Positions 1 through 6,186 of a DNA stretch of 7,472 bases are shown here, piece after piece; the stretch's first letter is position 1, and each line of letters begins with the position of its first letter. The notes below the pieces were generated by a model. That model made no database searches, had not been told where the DNA came from, and saw nothing but the letters and a program-made list of their open reading frames with translations. The stretch is from DALYDK01 sp964415715 (GTDB lineage: Bacteria; Patescibacteriota; Saccharimonadia; Saccharimonadales; CAIOMD01): assembly GCA_964415715.1 (NCBI GenBank), contig CAYQBK010000004.1, positions 1-7,472 on the forward strand. Direction: 5' to 3'. Made by a program: the position numbers and the translations under genes.

Positions 1-1
1 A

Positions 2-1126
2 AAAGCAACCGCCATAATAATTCCGATGTTTATTATTGGAAATTATATTCTTCCCAAAATGAACAAACTTATTGCTGGTAGTCAGTAGTTTTTATTTCTT
101 TTGGCAATAGGTTGGGCCTTTGGTGCAGTTCCTATTTTTGAACATTTTGGGTTTTCTATAGAAGTGGGAGCACTGTTTGCTGGGGTTGCGCTTGCAAATC
201 TACCCTATTCACAAGAAATATCACTACGCTTAAGACCACTAAGGGATTTTTTTATTATTGTATTTTTTATCGCTCTGGGAGCCGATCTAAGTATTGTAAA
301 CATCGGGTCATATATTCTACCGATACTAATTCTCTGCCTAATAGTTCTAGTAGCTAAACCAATTATCACCATGGGGGTAATGGGGGTGTTGGGATATACA
401 AAAAACACTAGCTTTAGAACCAGTAGCTCACTAGCACAAGTTAGTGAATTTTCTTTAATTTTTGTAATACTGGCTAACAGTCAAGGTTTAGTCGGCAAAA
501 ATATAGTCAATATCATAAGTATCGTTGCTTTAGTTACTATAGCCATATCATCGTACCTAATAACCTACAGCTCAGCTATCTACAACCTACTTGAACGTCA
601 CCTAAGTATGTTTGAACGTCGAAAAACCAAAAACGAACAAACTAAACCTAAAAAATACGACATGGTTTTGTTTGGATACAATAAAGGTGGTCAAGAATTT
701 ATTCGAGTCATGGAGCATATGAATAAAAAATATATCGTAGTAGACTATGACCCAGATGTGATAGACCTATTGGATCATCAAAATATTCCATATCTATATG
801 GTGACGTAACTGACCCTGAACTTCTAGAAGAGATTAGCCTGACACACGCCAAATTAGTTGTCTCTACAGTAACCGACCATGATACAAATTTATTTTTAGC
901 AAAATGGCTGGAAAAAGTAAGTCCCTATTCAGTCTTTGTCTGCACAGCTGATAATGCTCAACAAGCATCTGATCTATATGAGGAAGGTTCAGCTTATGTT
1001 ATGTTGCCACATTATATTGGTAGCGAAAAAATTGGCAATTTTATAAGGAAAAATGGCTTCAACAAGACAGAATTTCGGAAATTTCGCGAAAAACACCTAC
1101 AGTACCTTGAAACACACTATAGTTAG
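2..1126 (+). pseudogene. Kef-type cation:proton antiporter with TrkA-N domain, 5'-partial and interrupted by an in-frame TAG
   Basis: This is the C-terminal part of a monovalent cation:proton antiporter (CPA2/Kef family), an inner-membrane K+ or Na+/H+ exchanger. The frame is open from the left edge, has a TAG at 86-88, then continues to the TAG at 1124-1126. Both sides of the TAG read as one protein: before it a membrane segment and GSQ, after it FLFLLAIGWAFG, then the family-typical GALFAGVALAN, a DFFIIVFFIALGA segment and SLAQVSEFSLIF. Relatives usually have Glu where the TAG falls (from memory), so GAG to TAG is a plausible single change. From about base 655 follows a TrkA-N/RCK Rossmann domain (MVLFGYNKGGQEF, VVDYDPDV, GDVTDPELLEE); its glycine loop is G-Y-N-K-G-G rather than GxGxxG. 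No clear TrkA-C domain follows. A TTG at 101 could nominally start a 341-residue fragment, but that begins inside the membrane domain without an SD. Nonsense mutation or sequence error are the main explanations. Confidence 0.75.
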
Positions 1127-1130
1127 GCCG

Positions 1131-2633
1131 CTAAAGTAAAATCATCTTGCTATCTTGATTAACATCGTTTGATTCACCAAAACCGAAAAAATTTTGGCAA
1201 TAATGAATTATTATATCAAGAAGGCTAGGTTCACGCACCTTGACTGCGTCCAATCCTTGATCATAAAGCTTTTGACAGGATTCACAAACACTACATGGTC
1301 CTACTGGAACTTTATATCTTTTCTTTAGACTTGGACAATGTGGAATTACACAATATCCAGGCTTGTATGTATATTTGATTTTTACATTTTTGTTATTTTG
1401 TCCCATTTTAGTCATCTGTTCAGATGCACTATTATTTGAGTGTAAAAAGTTATTGCCAGATCCTACACAAGCCCCTTCGTAACTACGTCCAGAAATTTGT
1501 GCATCATAACCCGCAGTAGCAATAGAGATACCCCCAACAAAGCTTGTCCCATCACTAACATAATTAGATTGTAAAACTGGCTGATTTAATATATTTGTCA
1601 GATATTCGGGTATAGCCTGCTGCCGCAAATACTCCATAAAAGCCATAGCCTCGTAATCACTAAATCTATTGCCCTTGTATATCTTGAGAGAATTAGGACG
1701 ATTGAATTTCTTCATATATGGTAATGACAAACTATGCACAATGTCAGCCAGCCCACTAGACACTTCATTATTCGTTAAAGAGGTGGCGACTTCTTCGATA
1801 GCTTGTCTATATAAACTATAGGTTTCAGGGTGTGATCTAACAAAGGTATTGGCCTCTACTATGTTCTTTTCGGTATCAATACCTTGGCTATGATATTGTG
1901 CGGTATCTTGGTATAAACCTTGATCGTGTGTTTCGATAATTTGTCCTACTAATTCCGAATCAGAACAATTATTAATAAATACAGGTTGCAAAAGCTGGTC
2001 AAGCGTACTTGATCCAACCCTGGAATCGATACCGAGACTGTCAAATAACTGCTGAAGCCTTAATAATGTCAAATTGTCTAGCGAAAAAGCAGTTGTCCTA
2101 GCTCGACCACTGCTCAATTTAGAATGTAACTGTATACTAGCCATTAGCCTATCGGTTTTAAAACACTGGCGTTGTGCCTCGGTGCTTGATAGCTCACTAG
2201 ACTCCGGGCAAAGAGAAAAAAATATCAAATGATCAGAGCTATTATCATCTACTAACCAGTTATGTAGTACATTACCCTGCTGACGAAAGGCGGTTTGTCT
2301 ACGCAAATGATATTCACTATGTATACCATTGGCCACATCTTGGCGGGTAGCAATAACTGAATTGTCTAAGGTGGCTAAATAGTCTAAACCGGTATCATAA
2401 ACAATATGAACTTTATCGTAAGATAGCCCATAACTGCTATTAAAAGGCTGATTTTCTAGCCTTTCACCAATATCAGTGATAAATTCAAGTTGTATACGAT
2501 TTTCCAGACTATCATCAAATTGTAAATCTGCCGATAATAGCAAATTAACATGGGCTAAAGGGTTGTTATTTAACAATTCAACAACAGAGTCACTCTCTCC
2601 AATTAGTGATCTCTCTATCGTAGGAGCTAACAT
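1131..2633 (-). CDS. Hypothetical 500-aa protein with C-terminal five-cysteine cluster, preceded by a cobalamin-type riboswitch
   Basis: I do not recognise this protein. It has no signal peptide or obvious membrane segment, so it is probably cytoplasmic. Residues about 1-300 are Ser/Asn/Gln-rich and leucine-containing with no known motif. Residues 305-395 contain LPYMKKFNRPNSLKIYKG and the Gly-rich GTSFVGGISIATAGYDAQ. Near the end is a cysteine cluster (C428, C433, C447, C450, C453; spacing C-x4-C-x13-C-x2-C-x2-C, including GPCSVCESCQKLYDQG) that could bind Zn2+ or an Fe-S cluster. The ATG at 2633 is preferred. An in-frame TTG three codons upstream is also possible but lies inside a hairpin loop. 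There is no SD. The gene is convergent with the antiporter (4-bp gap) and lies downstream of a B12-riboswitch-like leader, which implies control by a cobalamin. Function is unknown; a B12-related role is inference from the leader only. Confidence 0.85.
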   Translation of the reverse strand: MLAPTIERSLIGESDSVVELLNNNPLAHVNLLLSADLQFDDSLENRIQLEFITDIGERLENQPFNSSYGLSYDKVHIVYDTGLDYLATLDNSVIATRQDVANGIHSEYHLRRQTAFRQQGNVLHNWLVDDNSSDHLIFFSLCPESSELSSTEAQRQCFKTDRLMASIQLHSKLSSGRARTTAFSLDNLTLLRLQQLFDSLGIDSRVGSSTLDQLLQPVFINNCSDSELVGQIIETHDQGLYQDTAQYHSQGIDTEKNIVEANTFVRSHPETYSLYRQAIEEVATSLTNNEVSSGLADIVHSLSLPYMKKFNRPNSLKIYKGNRFSDYEAMAFMEYLRQQAIPEYLTNILNQPVLQSNYVSDGTSFVGGISIATAGYDAQISGRSYEGACVGSGNNFLHSNNSASEQMTKMGQNNKNVKIKYTYKPGYCVIPHCPSLKKRYKVPVGPCSVCESCQKLYDQGLDAVKVREPSLLDIIIHYCQNFFGFGESNDVNQDSKMILL

Positions 2634-2677
2634 CTGACACAAATGTCAGAATAATATATATGTATATTTACAGTCAT
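2627..2677 (-). other. Possible 16-codon upstream ORF in the leader of the unknown gene
   Basis: After the aptamer, the minus strand reads ATG followed by 15 codons and TAG (MTVNIHIYYSDICVRC). The stop lies 7 nt inside the main ORF, in another frame, so the two reading frames overlap. GAGCAGG lies directly before the ATG, too close to be a normal SD. It could be a leader peptide coupling translation to the main gene, but such a short ORF can arise by chance. Confidence 0.2.
2633..2650 (-). promoter_or_regulatory. Hairpin touching the start codon of the unknown gene
   Basis: A perfect inverted repeat, TCTGACA and TGTCAGA (7-bp arms) around a 4-nt loop. On the transcript, the last base of the 3' arm is the A of the ATG, so the stem covers exactly where an SD would be. 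It could be the translational expression platform of the upstream riboswitch, or in DNA an operator over the start region. No U-tract follows, so it is not a terminator. Confidence 0.5.
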
Positions 2678-2692
2678 CCTGCTCGGGACTCT

Positions 2693-2800
2693 GCCTTTCC
2701 TGGCTATAGATACGGTATGTTGATCTGGCTTACCTTTTCAGGCTTACAGTTGCGGCACAGCCTACGAATTACACGTAGTTCAAAACACCTTGATCGTATC
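2693..2800 (-). ncRNA. Cobalamin-type riboswitch aptamer (compact form)
   Basis: On the minus strand, GATACG (2800-2795) and CGTATC (2714-2709) form a closing stem (P1). Inside it GATC-AA-GG pairs with CC-A-GATC. Next comes a five-pair stem CTACG/CGTAG (2778-2774 with 2766-2762) with loop TGTAATT. Then comes the most diagnostic piece, GCCGCAACTGTAAGCC (2756-2741), matching the conserved CCGCAACUGUAAGC core of the cobalamin riboswitch family (RF00174). AAGCCAGATCAACATACCG matches the B12 box only loosely. After P1, GCC-AGGAAA-GGC (2704-2693) resembles P13/L13, whose loop kisses L5; the stem and loop here (ACGTGTAATTCGT) differ by one base from the env8 hydroxocobalamin riboswitch as I remember it. 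The large peripheral P7-P11 region is absent, as in compact class-II-type members. It lies in the leader of the unknown 500-aa gene on the same strand. Control is probably translational, since no terminator is visible. Confidence 0.72.
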
Positions 2801-2819
2801 TTTTCGCTCACTTATTAAT

Positions 2820-2840
2820 GTGTTAAATATATTTTAACAC
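2820..2840. repeat. 21-bp palindrome, possible operator upstream of the riboswitch
   Basis: Perfect 8-bp arms GTGTTAAA and TTTAACAC surround TATAT. The element lies 20 bp upstream of the aptamer on the minus strand. It contains -10-like sequences (TAAAAT, TATATT on the minus strand), though no convincing -35 was found at the right distance. It could be an operator over the promoter of the riboswitch transcript. It has no T-tract, so a terminator for the upstream gene is less likely. An 8-bp palindrome TAGCGCTA lies nearby at 2847-2854. Confidence 0.4.
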
Positions 2841-2893
2841 CATATGTAGCGCTAAAGTATCGTATTAATTACACCATAGCAAAAATTCACTTA

Positions 2894-3583
2894 CTATAGT
2901 GGCTGGAACGTGTTGATCGCATCGCCAAATACTGAGTTGTCTGGCTGTGATGTGTGATCAATATATACCAAAAAATATGTATGCGTTTTGCCTGATGGTG
3001 AAGTTAATTTTTGCCCATAACCCGTAGCAACACTAGCTGCACCTGTTTGATTTAGTGGTCGAGCAATATCACAGGTGAAACTTATGCCCTGCCATTTTGT
3101 TGACCATGCGCCCGTTGGATTATTTTTGGGATCATATTTTGGAGCACCCGGAAATACTGAACAGTCACCCGAAGATTCTCCACTAGATAATTTATTATCG
3201 CTATTGGTTATAGCTATAACACTGTTGATTGGATAATTCTGAGGAAACGTGTCCACAAAAACTCTTATCCATCTGGCATCATAATTTTTCTTTTTATCTT
3301 GAAGTTCAATAAATACTTGATCAAAATATGGATTTTTTTTACCGTTACTTTCCCAGGTTTGTGGGAGTCTGATAGAAAAATAGTCTGTGGTTACTATCTT
3401 GGTATTATCTGCTTTGCTGATGGTTTTTTGTTCAACTTTTTTAAAACTAGCTGTAACAGAAACACTGTCACGAATAATAAAATACCAAATTAATCCACTA
3501 ACAATAATAAACAAAAAAACCAAAGTAAAAAACATACTAAAATACGGTATTCTTTTTTCGGTTTTCTCGTTTAATACATACAT
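2894..3583 (-). CDS. Membrane-anchored extracytoplasmic protein of unknown function
   Basis: A 229-residue protein. After a short, charged N-terminus (MYVLNEKTEKRIPYFS) there is one hydrophobic segment at about residues 16-37, which reads as a signal anchor with the rest outside the cell. The outer domain of about 180 residues starts with DYFSIRLPQTWES, followed by a strand-rich stretch (FIELQDKK, ARWIRVFVDTF, HTYFLVYIDHT) typical of small secreted alpha/beta domains. C141 and C171 could form a disulfide. I do not recognise the family. The ATG at 3583 is chosen; the longer frame would start at a TTG inside the upstream gene. It lies 19 bp after the LytR_C gene's stop without a clear SD, so the two are probably co-transcribed. 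It ends with tandem TAG TAA. A cell-surface role is inference from the anchor and the neighbour. Confidence 0.8.
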   Translation of the reverse strand: MYVLNEKTEKRIPYFSMFFTLVFLFIIVSGLIWYFIIRDSVSVTASFKKVEQKTISKADNTKIVTTDYFSIRLPQTWESNGKKNPYFDQVFIELQDKKKNYDARWIRVFVDTFPQNYPINSVIAITNSDNKLSSGESSGDCSVFPGAPKYDPKNNPTGAWSTKWQGISFTCDIARPLNQTGAASVATGYGQKLTSPSGKTHTYFLVYIDHTSQPDNSVFGDAINTFQPL

Positions 3584-3602
3584 TGAGATTCTACTATTTA
3601 AT

Positions 3603-4304
3603 TTATGAGGGCAGTACAATAACTAGGGTTGCGGTTGCTGGAACTATTTCGCCAGCCGGCAATTGACCAACCTGCAACCCAAGTAGCTCAGCTAATTTCT
3701 TGGCAGATTCAGCATTTTTGCCATCAACATCCACCACTACCCCTTGGCCCACTGGAGATTTAGGTTCAGTCTTGCTAACAATATTAATATTTTTAATCTT
3801 ATCAGTTAATGTTTTTTCAACGTTCTGTTGATTTGTGCTGTTCGCTATTATTCCAATATTTACAGGGTTAGCTGCGGCAACAAAATTATTATAATCATCT
3901 GTGTGAATAATTTTATTTTCCGATTCTCTATATATGATAGATATGTTGGCTTTTTGATACGCAATAACAACATCACCGGTTTTTGCATCTTTAAAGAAAT
4001 CCTGGGTTGACTTGGCGCCCGACAGCTTATCTTTATCTTTAACCAACCAAACTATCGGTTTTTCCTCATCATAGGTGGGAACTCTGTATACTTTTGATAT
4101 TTTGTTAACAAGATTTTTATTTTTTTCTTCATCTGTCATTGATAGATCTTTATATTTGGTATTTAGTTTTTGGTACTGGATAAAATAAAACGATCCAAAA
4201 CCAATCGACACAATGAGAAGCACTAGCATTATTATTGGTAGCTTCTTCAGCTTGCGTCTTTTTTTTACAGATTTTATTTGTTGTTGTGTTGGTTTTTCTG
4301 TCAT
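3603..4304 (-). CDS. Membrane-anchored LytR_C-domain protein
   Basis: A 233-residue protein: a Lys/Arg-rich N-terminus (residues 1-22, KKRRKLKK), one membrane segment (about 23-43), a short polar linker likely to be coiled (44-70), a middle domain (about 71-135) with TGDVVIAYQKANISIIYRES, and a C-terminal LytR_C-like domain (about 147-232) with VNIGIIANSTNQQ, GKNAESAKKLAELLG and TATLVIVLPS. In larger proteins this domain follows the LCP catalytic domain, which attaches polymers to peptidoglycan. Here the LCP domain is absent, so the protein is not a ligase itself and more likely binds or assists in the cell wall. Positive-inside orientation puts the domains outside the cell. The start is supported by GAGG five bases before the ATG and by a promoter just upstream. 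It is the first gene of a unit with the next membrane protein (19-bp gap). Confidence 0.8.
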   Translation of the reverse strand: MTEKPTQQQIKSVKKRRKLKKLPIIMLVLLIVSIGFGSFYFIQYQKLNTKYKDLSMTDEEKNKNLVNKISKVYRVPTYDEEKPIVWLVKDKDKLSGAKSTQDFFKDAKTGDVVIAYQKANISIIYRESENKIIHTDDYNNFVAAANPVNIGIIANSTNQQNVEKTLTDKIKNINIVSKTEPKSPVGQGVVVDVDGKNAESAKKLAELLGLQVGQLPAGEIVPATATLVIVLPS

Positions 4305-4309
4305 ATTAT

Positions 4310-4314
4310 CCTCA
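4310..4314 (-). promoter_or_regulatory. Ribosome binding site of the LytR_C gene
   Basis: TGAGG on the minus strand, with GAGG five bases before the ATG at 4304. It is the clearest SD in the window and fixes this start. Most other starts here lack one. Confidence 0.65.
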
Positions 4315-4324
4315 TTTTAAGTAT

Positions 4325-4353
4325 ATTATAACGCTTATGTGTAATATTTCCAA
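4325..4353 (-). promoter_or_regulatory. Sigma70-type promoter of the LytR_C operon
   Basis: On the minus strand: -35 TTGGAA (4353-4348), a 17-bp spacer, and a consensus -10 TATAAT (4330-4325). Transcription would start near 4318, leaving a short leader of about 14 nt that holds the SD. It lies in the gap after the kinase stop, so the two-gene unit can be transcribed independently of the two-component operon. No terminator hairpin was seen after the kinase, so read-through is also possible. Confidence 0.6.
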
Positions 4354-4394
4354 ATAATCTGTATCTGTTGATTAACGATTTTTGTAAGTCAATT

Positions 4395-5426
4395 TTATTT
4401 TGTATTGTTGTTATTTGATTCGATATCAAGTGAAAACACCGACCCAACTCCAACCGTACTTTTGACAGATAACTTTGCGTTATTGATTTTGGCAATATTT
4501 CGAGCAATTGACAAACCTAAGCCAAAACCAGAATTGGCGTTTTTTGTACGTGAACTATCCGAACGATAAAATCGATCAAAAATCTTAGATATATCCGCAC
4601 TGTTAATACCTACTCCTTGGTCAGTAACACTCATGGTGACTTTTTTGCCAATCTTGTGTGAATCTACAGATATTGACTTATTTTCTTTACTGTATTTAAT
4701 GGCATTCTCCAAAAGTATCACAAACAATTCCTCAAGACTACTTTGATCACCAAAAATTAATAATTTTTTGTTGATGTTATTATTGATATTGATATTTTTA
4801 GCTTTAGCAAGCTTGATTACTCTAGCTATGGAGTCTTCTACAACACTAAAAGCCCTAATGTCTTGTAGCGGCAATATCGTACCGTCGTTAATCCGAGCTA
4901 ATTTTAGCAATCTATCAGTCAGAGCAGTCATTTTTGCTAACTCTTCGAGGTTGCTATTAAGCTGGTTCTTGGCTTCTTTGATTGTTAATTTGCTATCCAT
5001 CAAGGTAACCTCAATCTCTGTTTGCATTGCGGATATTGGAGTGCGTAGCTCATGACTTGCATCAGCAGTAAACTGTTCAAGTGACATATGAGCCTGTTCT
5101 ATCGGCCTAAGCGTCCATTTGGCCAACAGATAACTTAATACTCCGCCAGCTATTAAGACAAAGATATTTATTAATATAAGGCGCCCGATTATTTGCTCCT
5201 TTGCCTCTTGATAATGATTACCGATATCTAAGATATATTGATCTCTAAAATTTTGTGGTATTGACTGATCGGTCATTATCCTACCAAATCTATTACTACG
5301 CCAGCGCATTTCACTCTGAACATCCTGTAGTGATATCTGATACAAACTAATACTAAAAAACAAACTTATAATCATAAAGACTGTCAGATACAGGCCAGCC
5401 AGTTTTAAATAGGTCTTGTTAAACAT
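4395..5426 (-). CDS. Two-component sensor histidine kinase
   Basis: A 343-residue membrane histidine kinase. It has a transmembrane segment at about residues 7-30, a short outer loop of about 50 residues (31-81), and a second membrane segment at about 82-104. Only about 17 residues then precede the H-box, so a full HAMP domain is missing, as in compact envelope-sensing kinases. H-box FTADASHELRTP has the phospho-acceptor H125. The HATPase domain has N-box LLENAIKYS (N241), G1 DQGVGI (269-274), F-box FDRFYR (283-288) and G2 GFGLGLSIA (300-308), so it looks catalytically complete. It autophosphorylates and passes phosphate to D51 of the adjacent regulator. Its ATG overlaps the regulator's stop by one base (TAATG), so the two are translationally coupled. 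The stimulus is unknown. Confidence 0.95.
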   Translation of the reverse strand: MFNKTYLKLAGLYLTVFMIISLFFSISLYQISLQDVQSEMRWRSNRFGRIMTDQSIPQNFRDQYILDIGNHYQEAKEQIIGRLILINIFVLIAGGVLSYLLAKWTLRPIEQAHMSLEQFTADASHELRTPISAMQTEIEVTLMDSKLTIKEAKNQLNSNLEELAKMTALTDRLLKLARINDGTILPLQDIRAFSVVEDSIARVIKLAKAKNININNNINKKLLIFGDQSSLEELFVILLENAIKYSKENKSISVDSHKIGKKVTMSVTDQGVGINSADISKIFDRFYRSDSSRTKNANSGFGLGLSIARNIAKINNAKLSVKSTVGVGSVFSLDIESNNNNTK

Positions 5427-6109
5427 TAGCCAAGAATTCCAAAATAATACCCAAATCCACGCCTGGTATTAATAAGTGGTTTTTTGTCTTTGAATGGTTT
5501 ATCTATTTTGTTTCTAAGATACCCTATGTAAACTTCAACAGTGTTGGGTAGTATGTCTGAATCATAATTCCATACATGCTGAATAAGTGCATCCTTGGTA
5601 ATGACACGTTCTGGGTTTGTCATAAGGTACTCTAATAAGGCAAATTCTTTAGACGTTAGTTCAATCTTGGTACTGCCTCTTTTGACAATAAAATTATCCC
5701 TATCGAGAGATATATCCTTGTATTTGACAACCATATCAACCGCAGAAGTTGGCCTCCTAAGTAAAGCTCGCACTCTAGCAACTAACTCCACAAATGAAAA
5801 TGGCTTAACCAAATAATCATCCGCGCCCGAATTTAAGCCATGAGCCCTATCAAGAACTTTATCCTTTGCGGTCAGAAAAAGCACTGGGGTATGAATATTG
5901 TTATCTCGCAGATTCTTAACAATATCTATACCATCTACACTTCCAGGCAACATTCTATCTAAAATAACTAGATCATATGGTTCATTACTAGCCATAGCCA
6001 AGCCACTATCACCATCATAAGCAACATCTACCGCATATGACTGTTGCTCTAGGCCACGTTTGGTTGCATTAGCTATTTTGTGTTCATCTTCAACTATTAG
6101 TATTCTCAT
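5426..6109 (-). CDS. OmpR/PhoB-family response regulator
   Basis: A 227-residue DNA-binding response regulator of normal family length. The receiver domain (about 1-118) has acidic pocket E7/D8, phospho-acceptor D51 in VILDRMLP, T80 in LFLTAKD, Y98 and K101 in DDYLVKPF. A C-terminal winged-helix domain (about 125-225) has TSKEFALLEYLMTNPERVITKDALIQHVW, NTVEVYIGYLRNKID and the closing RRGFGYYF. MRILIVEDE is the expected N-terminus, which fixes the ATG at 6109. A consensus -10 lies so close that the mRNA is probably leaderless. First gene of an operon with the kinase. A Pho-box-like repeat in the divergent upstream region is a candidate binding site for this protein. Confidence 0.95.
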   Translation of the reverse strand: MRILIVEDEHKIANATKRGLEQQSYAVDVAYDGDSGLAMASNEPYDLVILDRMLPGSVDGIDIVKNLRDNNIHTPVLFLTAKDKVLDRAHGLNSGADDYLVKPFSFVELVARVRALLRRPTSAVDMVVKYKDISLDRDNFIVKRGSTKIELTSKEFALLEYLMTNPERVITKDALIQHVWNYDSDILPNTVEVYIGYLRNKIDKPFKDKKPLINTRRGFGYYFGILG

Positions 6110-6118
6110 ACAGAATAT

Positions 6119-6124
6119 ATTATA
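6119..6124 (-). promoter_or_regulatory. -10 element of the two-component operon (likely leaderless)
   Basis: A consensus TATAAT on the minus strand ends 9 bases before the regulator's ATG. Transcription would therefore start at or within about 3 bases of the ATG. No good -35 is seen at 16-18 bp; instead the Pho-box-like repeat occupies that position, as at activator-dependent promoters. Confidence 0.5.
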
Positions 6125-6133
6125 TGTTATTAG

Positions 6134-6151
6134 CTGAAATATAACTGAGAT
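6134..6151 (+). promoter_or_regulatory. Pho-box-like direct repeat, candidate response-regulator binding site
   Basis: CTGAAATATAACTGAGAT: two 7-bp half-sites (CTGAAAT and CTGAGAT) with an 11-bp period, the layout bound by PhoB/OmpR-family dimers. By my count it matches 14 of 18 positions of the E. coli Pho box. It lies 9 bp from the -10 of the regulator gene and 22 bp from that of the transporter, so it could serve either or both. Orientation is toward the transporter. Confidence 0.45.
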
Positions 6152-6173
6152 TATTAAAATTAAAATATTATTG

Positions 6174-6179
6174 TATACT
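6174..6179 (+). promoter_or_regulatory. -10 element of the MFS transporter gene (likely leaderless)
   Basis: TATACT, five of six consensus matches, ends 7 bases before the ATG at 6187, so the transcript would begin at the start codon. The best -35 at 17-bp spacing is TTATTA (three of six), which is weak. No SD precedes the gene. Confidence 0.45.
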
Positions 6180-6186
6180 AAAGACC

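Noticed and set aside
86..88. Genome-wide TAG reassignment to a sense codon
   Set aside because: TAG cleanly ends the antiporter, the 500-aa gene and the surface protein (followed there by TAA); reading through the 500-aa gene's TAG gives antisense of the antiporter.
1177..1197. Inverted repeat CCAAAA...TTTTGG as terminator for the antiporter gene
   Set aside because: It lies inside the coding end of the opposing gene, has weak A/T-rich arms, a 9-nt loop and no T-tract after it.
2671..2690. AGTC-CC/GG-AT-GACT hairpin after the aptamer as intrinsic terminator
   Set aside because: Short bulged stem with no U-tract; translational control is more likely.
3584..3619. TTG-started N-terminal extension of the surface protein (12 residues)
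   Set aside because: It begins inside the preceding LytR_C gene; the ATG at 3583 gives a cleaner start 19 bp after that gene's stop.
4301..4507. 68-aa minus-strand frame overlapping the kinase end and LytR_C start region
   Set aside because: Lies in another frame over the well-supported kinase G2 region and the LytR_C promoter; no protein features.
4768..5055. 95-aa plus-strand frame opposite the kinase
   Set aside because: Antisense shadow of the kinase dimerisation and linker region; composition follows the opposite strand.
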